From UBA8190 sp003453695 (GTDB lineage: Bacteria; Actinomycetota; Acidimicrobiia; Acidimicrobiales; UBA8190), in NCBI GenBank assembly GCA_036796975.1, contig DAIRBY010000011.1, positions 1 to 64,000 on the forward strand: DNA of 64,000 nt. Direction: 5' to 3'. The notes below the pieces were generated by a model. The model was not told where the DNA came from, did not search any database, and saw only the letters and a program-made list of their open reading frames with translations. Both the position numbers and the translations under genes were made by a program. This document shows positions 25,205-34,307 of the stretch, in pieces. Each line of letters starts with the position of its first letter. The stretch's first letter is position 1.

Positions 25205-26308
25205 GTGAGCCGACGAGCGACGATGCAGAGGCTGGGCGGGGCGGGGTCGGCGCTGGTGCTCCTGTCCCTCGTGCTGAGCGCCTGCTCCTCGGCCGGGACC
25301 GGCGGGTTGCCGGCATCGGCGGCCAGGAGCGGCGCACTGGTCGGCCAGGCAGAGTGCAACGCCAACAAGGCGGCGGGGCCCATCACCTTCGTGTCGCCGT
25401 TCGGCTTCGACGCCTCGGCCGGCATCATCGACGTCTTCGCCGCGCAGTCCCTGGGCTACTTCACCGACCTGTGCCTCACCACCAACTTCGTCACCAACTC
25501 GCAGGACGCCACCGCCCTGGTGTCGGCCGGGACGGCGACGACGACCGCAGTGGGCTCCGCCGCCGACTTCATGGTGGCGGCGGCCAACGGCTCGAAGATC
25601 ACCGCCGTGGCGACCTACGGGAACGTCTCCGACTACTGCATCATCACCCAGCCACAGTTCACGAGCCTCCGCATGCTCGAGGGCCATACCCTGGGCTACC
25701 ACTTCTCGCCGGAGGCACCCGACCTGGAGATGCTCGTCGCCGCCGGCGCCGACATCGCCAAGATCCAGTTGGTGAACACCCCCGACTACGACCCCAACCA
25801 GGTGGTACATGGCCATCTCGACTCGGTGGGCTGCTACCAGTCCAACGAGCCGCTCACGCTCAAGGCGGAGGGCGCCAAGTTCAACGAGTTCACCCCGTCG
25901 CAGTACGGCGTGTCAGGCACCTACAACGTGCAGTTCTTCAACGACGCGTTCCTGGCTTCCCACCACGGCGCCGCCCGGGACTGGATGCGGGCCGACCTCC
26001 ACGCCTTCGCCTACTGCGAAGCCCACCAGGCCCGGTGCATCTCGATCGAGCAGCGTGCCGCCCAGGCGGCCGGCGCCGAGTTCCTCGTGAACCACGAGCA
26101 GCAGGTGTGGGCCCTGGAGGCGGCGCTGTCGAGAGACCACACCCTGCCCGGACAAGGCATCGGGGTGGAGTCCCAGGCCGAATGGCAGCCCGAGGTGAAC
26201 GAGGTGCAACGGTTCAAGCTGGCGACGAATCTCCCGGCGCTCTCCAGGGTGGAGAACACGACCATGGTGGCATCGCTCTACCGCGGCAGAGACCTGATCT
26301 GGCCCTGA
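25205..26308 (+). CDS. ABC transporter substrate-binding lipoprotein (NMT1/THI5-like)
   Basis: The 367-residue precursor has a lipoprotein signal ending at the lipobox LSAC (SLVLSACSSAGTGG). The mature domain resembles NMT1/SsuA-like binding proteins: ITFVSPFGFDASAGIIDVFA, SLGYFTDLCLTTNFVTNSQD, ALVSAGTATTTAVGSAADF and TYGNVSDYCIITQPQFTSL. GTG at 25205 is close to AGGGGA; ATG at 25223 lacks a ribosome site. The ligand is not readable, but the neighbours suggest an organic acid that is then converted to a CoA thioester. Confidence 0.88.
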   Translation: MSRRATMQRLGGAGSALVLLSLVLSACSSAGTGGLPASAARSGALVGQAECNANKAAGPITFVSPFGFDASAGIIDVFAAQSLGYFTDLCLTTNFVTNSQDATALVSAGTATTTAVGSAADFMVAAANGSKITAVATYGNVSDYCIITQPQFTSLRMLEGHTLGYHFSPEAPDLEMLVAAGADIAKIQLVNTPDYDPNQVVHGHLDSVGCYQSNEPLTLKAEGAKFNEFTPSQYGVSGTYNVQFFNDAFLASHHGAARDWMRADLHAFAYCEAHQARCISIEQRAAQAAGAEFLVNHEQQVWALEAALSRDHTLPGQGIGVESQAEWQPEVNEVQRFKLATNLPALSRVENTTMVASLYRGRDLIWP

Positions 26309-26318
26309 GGGCGTCGCC

Positions 26319-27917
26319 GTGACGGAGGGCCTGCACCCGCGTTCCGTGCACGACTGGGAGCGCCATCTGGGTCGCCGCCAGTCCCCAGCGGAGGTGCGCC
26401 GGGATCTCTCTGCCGGGTCGATCCCGGGTGCGGCCCACGCCGTCGCCCGCCGATTGCCCGACCGGGAGGCGGTCCGGGTCGGCGGAGCCTCGCTCACCCA
26501 TGGTCAGCTCGACGACGCCAGTCGCCGCCTGGCGCGCTGGCTGGTCGACCGGGGCGCCGGACCCGGTGGGCGCGTGGTCCTGGCTGCCGGCAACTCGCTC
26601 GGCTACGTGATCGCCTATCTCGCCGTGCTGCACAGCGGCGCCGCCGTGGCGCTCGTGAACCCCATGCTCACCGCCACCGAGCTCGGCCACCTGGTGGACG
26701 ACGCCGACCCCGTGGCTGCCTTGGCCGACCAACAGCGCGCCGAGCAGCTCGATGAGCTCGGGGTGCACCACCTGCTCGACCTGGACGCCGCCGCCAGGGC
26801 GGGCTGGCCCCAGTTCCTGTCGTCCTGGGCGCCCATCGAGCCGCGGCCGCTGTCGCCCGACACCGTGGCCCATCTGGCGTTCACGTCCGGGACCACCGGA
26901 CGCCCCAAGCCGGCCCCGCTCACCCACCGAAACCTGGTGGCGACGGTGACGGCCGTGCTCCGGGCGTGGCGGTTCACCGAGGACGACGCCGTGGTGCACG
27001 CCCTGCCCCTCCAGCACGCCCACGGACTGAGCGGCGTCATCGCCGTCCTCCTCCGAGGCTGCCGCGGTGTCTTCCTGCCCGCCTTCGACCCCGACGCCCT
27101 GGCGGGCGCCATCGACACCGAGAAGGCCACCGTGCTCTTCGGTGTCCCCACCGTCTACGACCGCATGGTGCGGGCCGGGGTGTGGGAACACCGCCGGCCG
27201 CACAGCCTGCGCCTGGCCACCTGCGGATCGGCCCCCCTGGCGCCCGCCCTCGGCGCGGCGGTGGCGGAGCGCATCGGCATGCCGCTGCTGGAGCGTTTCG
27301 GGGCGACCGAGGTGGGCTTCGTGCTGTCCAACCCGTACGCGGGGGAGCGACGGTTGGGAACCGTCGGCTTCGCCCTTCCGGGCGCCGAGGTGGTGATCGT
27401 CGACGACAACGGCACCGAGGTCGACGACGGCACCGTGGGCGAAGTGGTGTGCCGGGGCCCGTCGGTGTTCGGCGGCTACGCGGGCCGAAGCGATCCGAAG
27501 CGAGCGACGTGGTTCGGTGACTGGTTCCGCACCGGGGACCTGGGCGTGGTGGACCCGGCCGACGGTTACGCGTCGATCGTGGGCCGCTCCAAGGAGCTCA
27601 TCATCAGCGGCGGGCTCAACGTCTATCCGAGGGAGGTGGAGCTGGCGCTGGAGGCGCTGCCCCCGGTGGCGGAGGCTGCCGTGGCCGGGGTGCCGTCGGA
27701 GCTGTGGGGAGAGGAGGTGCGCGCCTTCGTGGTGCCGGTGCCGGGAGCGACGCTCGATCCCGAGATCCTGGACCGGGCGCTCGCCGAGGTGCTCGCCGCC
27801 TACAAGCGTCCCAAGAGCTACCGGGTTCTCGACCGCCTGCCCCGAAACGCCATGGGCAAGGTGGTCCGCCATCTGCTCACCGCCGGGACCGAGACCGAGG
27901 GCCCCGCACCCGGCTGA
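26319..27917 (+). CDS. AMP-binding acyl-CoA synthetase
   Basis: The 532-residue ANL enzyme has the P-loop AFTSGTTGRPKPAPLTHRN, LPLQHAHGLSG, LLERFGATEVGFVLSNPY, GDWFRTGDLGVVD, GRSKELIISGGLNVYPREVE and a C-terminal KRPKSYRVLDRLPRNAMGKV with the catalytic lysine. The HAHGL and ERFGATE patterns resemble malonyl-CoA synthetase (MatB)-like proteins, so a short dicarboxylic acid is one candidate. GTG at 26319 is 10 nt after the lipoprotein stop with GAGG upstream. Last gene of the operon begun by the thiolase. Confidence 0.9.
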   Translation: MTEGLHPRSVHDWERHLGRRQSPAEVRRDLSAGSIPGAAHAVARRLPDREAVRVGGASLTHGQLDDASRRLARWLVDRGAGPGGRVVLAAGNSLGYVIAYLAVLHSGAAVALVNPMLTATELGHLVDDADPVAALADQQRAEQLDELGVHHLLDLDAAARAGWPQFLSSWAPIEPRPLSPDTVAHLAFTSGTTGRPKPAPLTHRNLVATVTAVLRAWRFTEDDAVVHALPLQHAHGLSGVIAVLLRGCRGVFLPAFDPDALAGAIDTEKATVLFGVPTVYDRMVRAGVWEHRRPHSLRLATCGSAPLAPALGAAVAERIGMPLLERFGATEVGFVLSNPYAGERRLGTVGFALPGAEVVIVDDNGTEVDDGTVGEVVCRGPSVFGGYAGRSDPKRATWFGDWFRTGDLGVVDPADGYASIVGRSKELIISGGLNVYPREVELALEALPPVAEAAVAGVPSELWGEEVRAFVVPVPGATLDPEILDRALAEVLAAYKRPKSYRVLDRLPRNAMGKVVRHLLTAGTETEGPAPG

Positions 27918-28025
27918 GCCGATCGGGCCGCGCCGGCTCGAGGAGTGCTGCCCGTCGGCGCTCGAGGCAAGGGCGGACCAACCCGGGGCGACGTTCTGGC
28001 CGGGCCGACCGATTTCCTGTCCGGC

Positions 28026-29654
<1,629 letters not shown>

Positions 29655-29670
29655 GGGCAGATCTTCGCAT

Positions 29671-29714
29671 CCGGCACCTGTGACGTTCGGATCCCGGCAC
29701 CGGTGACGTTCGGA
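29671..29714. repeat. Direct repeat, 21 bp x 2 (period 23) in a divergent promoter region
   Basis: CCGGCACCTGTGACGTTCGG (29671-29690, plus A) and its near copy at 29694-29714 differ at one base (T to G). They sit between the divergent acyl-CoA ligase and DUF488 genes and could be tandem regulator sites two helical turns apart. GTGACGTTC is the common core. Confidence 0.6.
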
Positions 29715-29734
29715 ACCGAAGAGCCGGCGAGAGG

Positions 29735-30298
29735 ATGGCGGCGGTGGACGGAGGCCCTGGCACGAGGTTGTTCACGGTCGGCCACGGCACGCTGTCGTCC
29801 GACGAGCTCGCCGCCCTGTTGGAGGGCGCCGGTGTCGAGTCGCTCGTGGACGTCCGCACCGCTCCGGGAAGCCGGCGCCACCCGCAGTTCGCCCGGGCCG
29901 AGATGGAGCAGTGGCTCCCGGCCCGAGGCGTCGTCTATCGCTGGGAGCAGGCCCTCGGCGGGTTCCGCCGTGCGGCGCCCGACTCCCCCAACACAGCCCT
30001 GCGCCATCCCGGCTTCCGGGGTTATGCCGATTACATGCGCACCAGGGAGTTCAGCGAGGCGCTGGACGGAGTGGTCCAAGAGGCGGGCGGACGACCGGTG
30101 ACCGTCATGTGCGCCGAAACCCTGTGGTGGAGGTGCCACCGGCGCCTCATCGCCGACGCCGCGGTGCTGTTGCGGGAGATCGACGTCGTGCATCTCGGCC
30201 ACGACGGGCGCCTGACGACGCATCGCCCCACCGAGGGCGCACGAGTGGAGGGCGACCATCTCGTCTACGACGGTGGCCAGCCCCGCCTCTCACCCTGA
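29735..30298 (+). CDS. DUF488 family protein
   Basis: The 187-residue protein begins with LFTVGHGTLSSDELAALLEG and DVRTAPGSRRHPQFARAE, and has the conserved GFRGYADYM, VTVMCAETLWWRCHRRLIAD (a Cys/Trp/His-rich motif typical of DUF488) and HLGHDGRLTTHRP. The family is widespread and uncharacterised; the conserved Cys and Arg/His residues suggest a thiol-dependent enzyme or nucleic-acid role. ATG at 29735 has GAGAGG immediately upstream, which is too close, so GTG at 29744 is possible. Confidence 0.88.
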   Translation: MAAVDGGPGTRLFTVGHGTLSSDELAALLEGAGVESLVDVRTAPGSRRHPQFARAEMEQWLPARGVVYRWEQALGGFRRAAPDSPNTALRHPGFRGYADYMRTREFSEALDGVVQEAGGRPVTVMCAETLWWRCHRRLIADAAVLLREIDVVHLGHDGRLTTHRPTEGARVEGDHLVYDGGQPRLSP

Positions 30299-30357
30299 CC
30301 GGCTCAGCGCGGGATGCGCCCGTCGCCGGGAGCGCCCCCGCCCGCCATCCGTCGGGC

Positions 30358-32568
30358 CTACTGCCGAGAGGCGGCGATGGTGGTGGGGCCGGCACCGGGC
30401 GGCGGGACGAGCCCTCCCGTCGACAGCGCCAGCTGGGCCTGGAGGACAGGCGTGAGCCAGCGGGCGTAGGTCGAGGTGATGTGGTTGTCGTCGCGGTACA
30501 CGAGCATGTTCTCGACCAGGGCGTCGCACCACGCCGCCGAGCAGAACCACGGCCTGGTGTCGATGTAGGCGGCGCCGGCCGCGGTCACGGCCTGGGCCTC
30601 GGCGTAGATCCCGATGGGGTTGGAGGCGGGCGGCGCCTCGGGGATGAGGCAGCGGGTGGCCGCCGACAGGTGGGCGGACAGGCAGTCGGGCACCGACCGG
30701 GGCGGGTAGGGGTCGTCCCCGAGGACCACCACCCGGGCGCCGGTGGACTCGAGCGTGTTGATCATCTCGTTCAGGCCGTTCATCCAGGCGGGGCCGTCCA
30801 CGAGCACGTGGTCGTTCGACACGCCGTACTCACGGGAGAAGCCGAGCACGACGACCACCGGTTGCAGGTTCTCGATGCGCGTCACCACGGCGTTGCGCCA
30901 TGTCGTGCACTGCGTGTACCACTTGTCGAGGTCGGGGCTGAACACCGCGACGTCGATGGGCGGGCAGGTGGCTTTGGCGGCGGCGACGAGGTGGAAGTCC
31001 TCGCTGGTGGCGATGTTCTCGAAGGCGGGGAACCACTGCAGGGCGTGGGAGTCCCCGAAGAGGACGATGGAGCGTGACGAGCCTGTCTCGCCGTAGTTGC
31101 ACGGGTGGACGGCGGTGGCGGTGAAGGAGTCGAAGCAGCCGTCGTAGAAGGGCGGCCCCTCGTCCTGGTACGCCTTCCACAGCGAGGGCTCCAGGTTGGC
31201 GGGGACCCGGGTCTCGGTGGACGACTGGGCCACGACCTGCTGCACCTGGGCCGTGACGGCGGCCGCCGTCTGGGCCAGGTCGGCGGTGCCCGGCGACGGC
31301 GAGGCGGAGGGAGGAGCCTGCAGGGCCGTGCGGGCCACGCGGCCGGTGCCGAGCACCTTGGGGAAGGCGGTCCCGGCCAGGAACACGCTCGCCACCACCA
31401 AGGCGCTCGACGCCGCCACCAGCGACAGCCCGCCCCGGGGCCGACCCAGCCAGGCGGCCCGGCGCAGGGGCTCTTCCACCACGAAGGTGGTGGCCAGGGC
31501 GGCGGCCAGGCTGAGGCCGACGGCCGCCAGCCGACCGTCGAGCGGCAAGGCGTGGCCGACCAGGGCGGGGGCGAGGACCACGAAGGGCCAGTGCCAGAGG
31601 TACCAGGTGTAGGAGATCCGGCCTGCGCCCTGGAAGGGCGACAGCCCGAGAAGCCCGGTGGCGTTGTGCGACGGCCTCGGCCGCCGGCTGTGGCGCGGCT
31701 GCTTGGGCGGGCGGCACCCCGCCGCCACCAGGGCGACCGCCCCACCCACCGGGAGCAGCGCGGCGGTCCCCGGGAAGGGCGTGGTGGGGGACAGGCCCAC
31801 CACGGCCCACACCACGGCGGCCAGGCCCGCCCAGCCGAGCAGCGCCGACACGGCGCCGGGCAGCCGGCGCAGCTCGGGGACGGCCAGGGCCACGAGCCCG
31901 CCGGCGGCCAGCTCCCAGGCCCGGGTGGGCAGCGAGTAGAAGGCCCAGGGCTCGTTGGTGCCTGTCAGCCACAACGACGCCCCGAACGAGGAGCAGGCCA
32001 CGATGCCGAGCGCCACGGCGGCGGACAGCCGGGTGGAGCGCCGCCGCCGCCAGGCCAAGGCGGCCACGCACAGAAGCGCAGGCCACACCAGGTAGAACTG
32101 CTCCTCCACCCCCAGCGACCAGAAGTGGAGGAAGGGCGAGGGGGCGCTGCCGGCGCTCAGGTAGTTGGTGGCGCCCAGGGCGAAGCGGTAGTTGGCGACG
32201 TACAGGGCCGAGGCGACGCCGTCTCGGAGGACGGTGGCCGCCCGCACCGGGGACAGCACCGCCGTGGACACCGCCAGGGTGGCCGCCACGACCAGCACCG
32301 CCGAGGGGAGCAGGCGCCGGGCCCGGCGGGCGTAGAAGCCGGCGAAGGACAGCGCCCTCCGGCGGCCCACTTCGTCGTGGATGAGGCCGGTGATGAGGAA
32401 GCCCGAGATGACGAAGAAGACGTCGACCCCCACGTAGCCCCCCCTCACGTGGGGGATGCCGGCGTGGTAGGCGACCACGGCCAGGATGGCGACCGCCCGC
32501 AGCCCCTGGATGTCCTTCCTGAAGCGGGCGCCGCGCCCAGTGGCGGGCTCGGCGTGCTCAGAGGCCAT
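30358..32568 (-). CDS. OafA/YrhL-type acyltransferase with C-terminal SGNH domain
   Basis: The 736-residue protein has an acyltransferase-3 domain with about ten helices (residues 20-380: RKDIQGLRAVAILAVVAYHA, GGYVGVDVFFVISGFLITG, FYARRARRLLPSA, FLHFWSLGVEEQFYLVWPAL). A linker helix and an extracytoplasmic SGNH domain follow (about 440-730) with SIVLFGDSHALQWFPAF and the catalytic RDDNHITSTYA. It should O-acylate a cell-surface glycan. The start is ATG at 32568 without a clear ribosome site. Confidence 0.92.
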   Translation of the reverse strand: MASEHAEPATGRGARFRKDIQGLRAVAILAVVAYHAGIPHVRGGYVGVDVFFVISGFLITGLIHDEVGRRRALSFAGFYARRARRLLPSAVLVVAATLAVSTAVLSPVRAATVLRDGVASALYVANYRFALGATNYLSAGSAPSPFLHFWSLGVEEQFYLVWPALLCVAALAWRRRRSTRLSAAVALGIVACSSFGASLWLTGTNEPWAFYSLPTRAWELAAGGLVALAVPELRRLPGAVSALLGWAGLAAVVWAVVGLSPTTPFPGTAALLPVGGAVALVAAGCRPPKQPRHSRRPRPSHNATGLLGLSPFQGAGRISYTWYLWHWPFVVLAPALVGHALPLDGRLAAVGLSLAAALATTFVVEEPLRRAAWLGRPRGGLSLVAASSALVVASVFLAGTAFPKVLGTGRVARTALQAPPSASPSPGTADLAQTAAAVTAQVQQVVAQSSTETRVPANLEPSLWKAYQDEGPPFYDGCFDSFTATAVHPCNYGETGSSRSIVLFGDSHALQWFPAFENIATSEDFHLVAAAKATCPPIDVAVFSPDLDKWYTQCTTWRNAVVTRIENLQPVVVVLGFSREYGVSNDHVLVDGPAWMNGLNEMINTLESTGARVVVLGDDPYPPRSVPDCLSAHLSAATRCLIPEAPPASNPIGIYAEAQAVTAAGAAYIDTRPWFCSAAWCDALVENMLVYRDDNHITSTYARWLTPVLQAQLALSTGGLVPPPGAGPTTIAASRQ

Positions 32569-32646
32569 GCACCATGGTGACGGGCTGTCAAGGGCAATTG
32601 GCGGACCGTGGTGCACCCGCTGTCCGTGGAGGCCCCGCAGATATCT

Positions 32647-32703
32647 TCAACCAAATGGTTGACAGTCTGGGGAGCGGGGCGGTATTCTCAACCATATGGT
32701 TGA
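32647..32703 (+). promoter_or_regulatory. Promoter with two operator palindromes of the ArsR/SRPBCC operon
   Basis: A -35 box TTGACA (32659-32664), 18-bp spacer, -10 box TATTCT (32683-32688) and 7 nt to the ATG at 32696 form a strong leaderless promoter. The operators TCAACCAAATGGTTGA (32647-32662, one central mismatch) and TCAACCATATGGTTGA (32688-32703, perfect) are 41 bp apart, about four helical turns. They cover the -35 and the -10/start codon respectively. Autorepression by the encoded ArsR-type protein is the natural reading. Confidence 0.8.
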
Positions 32704-33064
32704 CGATGTGGCCATGGATGGCGTGTTCCACGCGCTGGCCAGCGGGGCCAGACGGGACATGGTCGCCCGCCTGGCCGACGGGCCCCTCACGGTCGGCCAG
32801 CTGGCCGCCCCCCTGGACATGTCGCTCGCCGCCGCCGCCAAGCACGTGCAGGTCCTCGAGCGGGCCGGGGTGATCAGCCGGACCGTCGACGGCCGCCGCC
32901 ACATCTGCCGCCTGGCGCCGGGCCCGCTGGCCTCCGCCCAGGAGTGGCTCGAGTTCTACCGGCGCCACTGGAGCGAACGCCTCGACGCCCTCGAAGAGCT
33001 GTTGGCGGAGGACTTCGCCCCACCCGATGCACCCGTCCGACCGAGACCAGCCGAGGAGGAGTGA
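32696..33064 (+). CDS. ArsR-family winged-helix repressor
   Basis: The 122-residue protein has the ArsR/HTH_20 pattern VFHALASGARRDMVARLADG, LTVGQLAAPLDMSLAAAAKH (recognition helix region), VLERAGVISRTVDGRRHICRL and a C-terminal YRRHWSERLDALEELL. No metal-binding Cys pair is visible, so the ligand is probably organic. ATG at 32696 lies inside operator 2, giving the MVDDV start. It overlaps the SRPBCC gene by one base (TGATG), a pairing common in this subgroup. Confidence 0.92.
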   Translation: MVDDVAMDGVFHALASGARRDMVARLADGPLTVGQLAAPLDMSLAAAAKHVQVLERAGVISRTVDGRRHICRLAPGPLASAQEWLEFYRRHWSERLDALEELLAEDFAPPDAPVRPRPAEEE

Positions 33065-33537
33065 TGAACGTGACCACAGCCCCGTCCGCCGTCCGCCTGG
33101 AGCGCACCATTCCGGCACCGCCTGCACGCGTCTACCGGGCCTGGCTCGAACCGGAGCTGGTCGCCCGCTGGATGAACCCGGGCGTGTTCACCGTGACCCG
33201 GGTGGAGGTGGACGAGAAGGTGGGCGGCCGCTACCGGGTGTGGCACGCCGAGTCCGGCAACGAGCGCGGCGGCTTCGACGCCCAGATCGTGGAGCTCGTG
33301 ACGAACGAGCGTCTGGTGTTCCGCTGGGGATTCGTCGGACCGCAGCGCCGCGACGGCCCCGTCTACAACTCCATGCTCACGATCACCTTCGACGAGACGG
33401 CGGAGGGGACGACGGCGCTCACCTTGGTGCACGAGCGTCTGGACGACCTCGCCGCCGCCATGCCCGAGGCGGCGGCCAACGTCCGTGTCGGGTGGGACGA
33501 CGTGCTCGACAAGCTGGCCCAGGTGCTGGCGAGCTGA
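33064..33537 (+). CDS. SRPBCC (AHSA1-type) domain protein
   Basis: The 157-residue START-like fold has VRLERTIPAPPARVYRAWLE, ELVARWMNPG, GGRYRVWHAESGNERGGFDA, VELVTNERLVFRWGF, LTITFDETAEGTTALTLVHE and a C-terminal GWDDVLDKLAQVL helix. These proteins bind hydrophobic ligands, and pairs with ArsR-type repressors are widespread in actinobacteria. The protein may bind or modify the compound sensed by the repressor. It is coupled to the repressor by TGATG and ends 46 nt before a convergent gene. Confidence 0.9.
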   Translation: MNVTTAPSAVRLERTIPAPPARVYRAWLEPELVARWMNPGVFTVTRVEVDEKVGGRYRVWHAESGNERGGFDAQIVELVTNERLVFRWGFVGPQRRDGPVYNSMLTITFDETAEGTTALTLVHERLDDLAAAMPEAAANVRVGWDDVLDKLAQVLAS

Positions 33538-33583
33538 CCGGCCCGCCTTCCGGGCTGACCGGCCGGCGTTGCGGGTTGGCCGG

Positions 33584-34225
33584 CTACCAGGCCGGACCCC
33601 GGTACTCGAGGCGCCGAAGGACGCGCGTCGAGCCCTCGGTCCGCAGTCCGAGCCGGCGGGCGTCCGAGAGCGACAGCACGCCCGAGAGCAGCCCGAGGAC
33701 GGAGGGGCCGTCGCCGTCGAGGACGAGGTCGGGATCGGGCACGGTGCCGAGACGGGTGGTGACCTCGCCGCCGGCCACCTCGATGACGGCGGGCTGGTCG
33801 GCGGTGCGCACCTCGATGGTGACGGGCGGGCCGTCGGGATCGCCGTCCCGCAGGAAGTGCGACACCGGGAAGGCGAGCCAGTGCGCCCGGAACACCTCGT
33901 CGCCCGTCGGCTCGGGCATGAACCGCGTCCCGAACCGTCCCAGGGCGATCAGCACCGGTTCGAGATCGCGCCCGGCGTCGGTCAGGTGGTACAGCGTCGT
34001 CGCCACCGGGGGAGGTGCCGCTTCCCGGCGCACGAGCCCGAGCTGTTCCAGCTCCTTGAGCCTCTCGCTGAGCAGGTTGGTGGCGATCCCGGGCAGGCCG
34101 TGGAGGAGATCCGTGTACCGGCACCCATCCTGCAGGAGCAGCTCCCGGACGACGAGCAACGTCCAGCGGTCGCCGATGGCGTCGAGCGCCTTGGCCACCG
34201 CGCAGTACTGCCCGTAGGACCGCAC
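33584..34225 (-). CDS. HxlR-family transcriptional regulator with C-terminal extension
   Basis: The 213-residue protein has an N-terminal HxlR winged helix (RSYGQYCAVAKALDAIGDRW, TDLLHGLPGIATNLLSERLK, ELEQLGLVRREA, YHLTDAGRDLEPVLIALG), where most HxlR proteins are about 110-150 residues. The C-terminal half (EVFRAHWLAFPVSHFL, VTIEVRTADQPAVIEVAGGE) may be a ligand-sensing SCP2-like domain. GTG at 34225 lies 6 nt after TAGGGT. It is divergent from an MFS pump, with an ATTGA-GTT-TCAAT palindrome between, so it probably controls that pump. Confidence 0.88.
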   Translation of the reverse strand: MRSYGQYCAVAKALDAIGDRWTLLVVRELLLQDGCRYTDLLHGLPGIATNLLSERLKELEQLGLVRREAAPPPVATTLYHLTDAGRDLEPVLIALGRFGTRFMPEPTGDEVFRAHWLAFPVSHFLRDGDPDGPPVTIEVRTADQPAVIEVAGGEVTTRLGTVPDPDLVLDGDGPSVLGLLSGVLSLSDARRLGLRTEGSTRVLRRLEYRGPAW

Positions 34226-34231
34226 CCCAGC

Positions 34232-34300
34232 ACCCTACCCCACCTGGCATTGAGTTTCAATAGTTCTCACTTGACTTTCTAAATCAACCCGGGGTAGAAC
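34232..34300. promoter_or_regulatory. Divergent leaderless promoters with central palindrome (HxlR / MFS)
   Basis: Plus strand: TTGACT (34271-34276), 18 bp, TAGAAC (34295-34300), 7 nt, ATG 34308. Minus strand: TTGAAA (34260-34255), 17 bp, TAGGGT (34237-34232), 6 nt, GTG 34225. The palindrome ATTGA-GTT-TCAAT (34249-34261) overlaps the minus-strand -35 box and lies 9 bp upstream of the plus-strand -35. It is a good candidate HxlR operator. Confidence 0.7.
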
Positions 34301-34307
34301 CCTAGGG

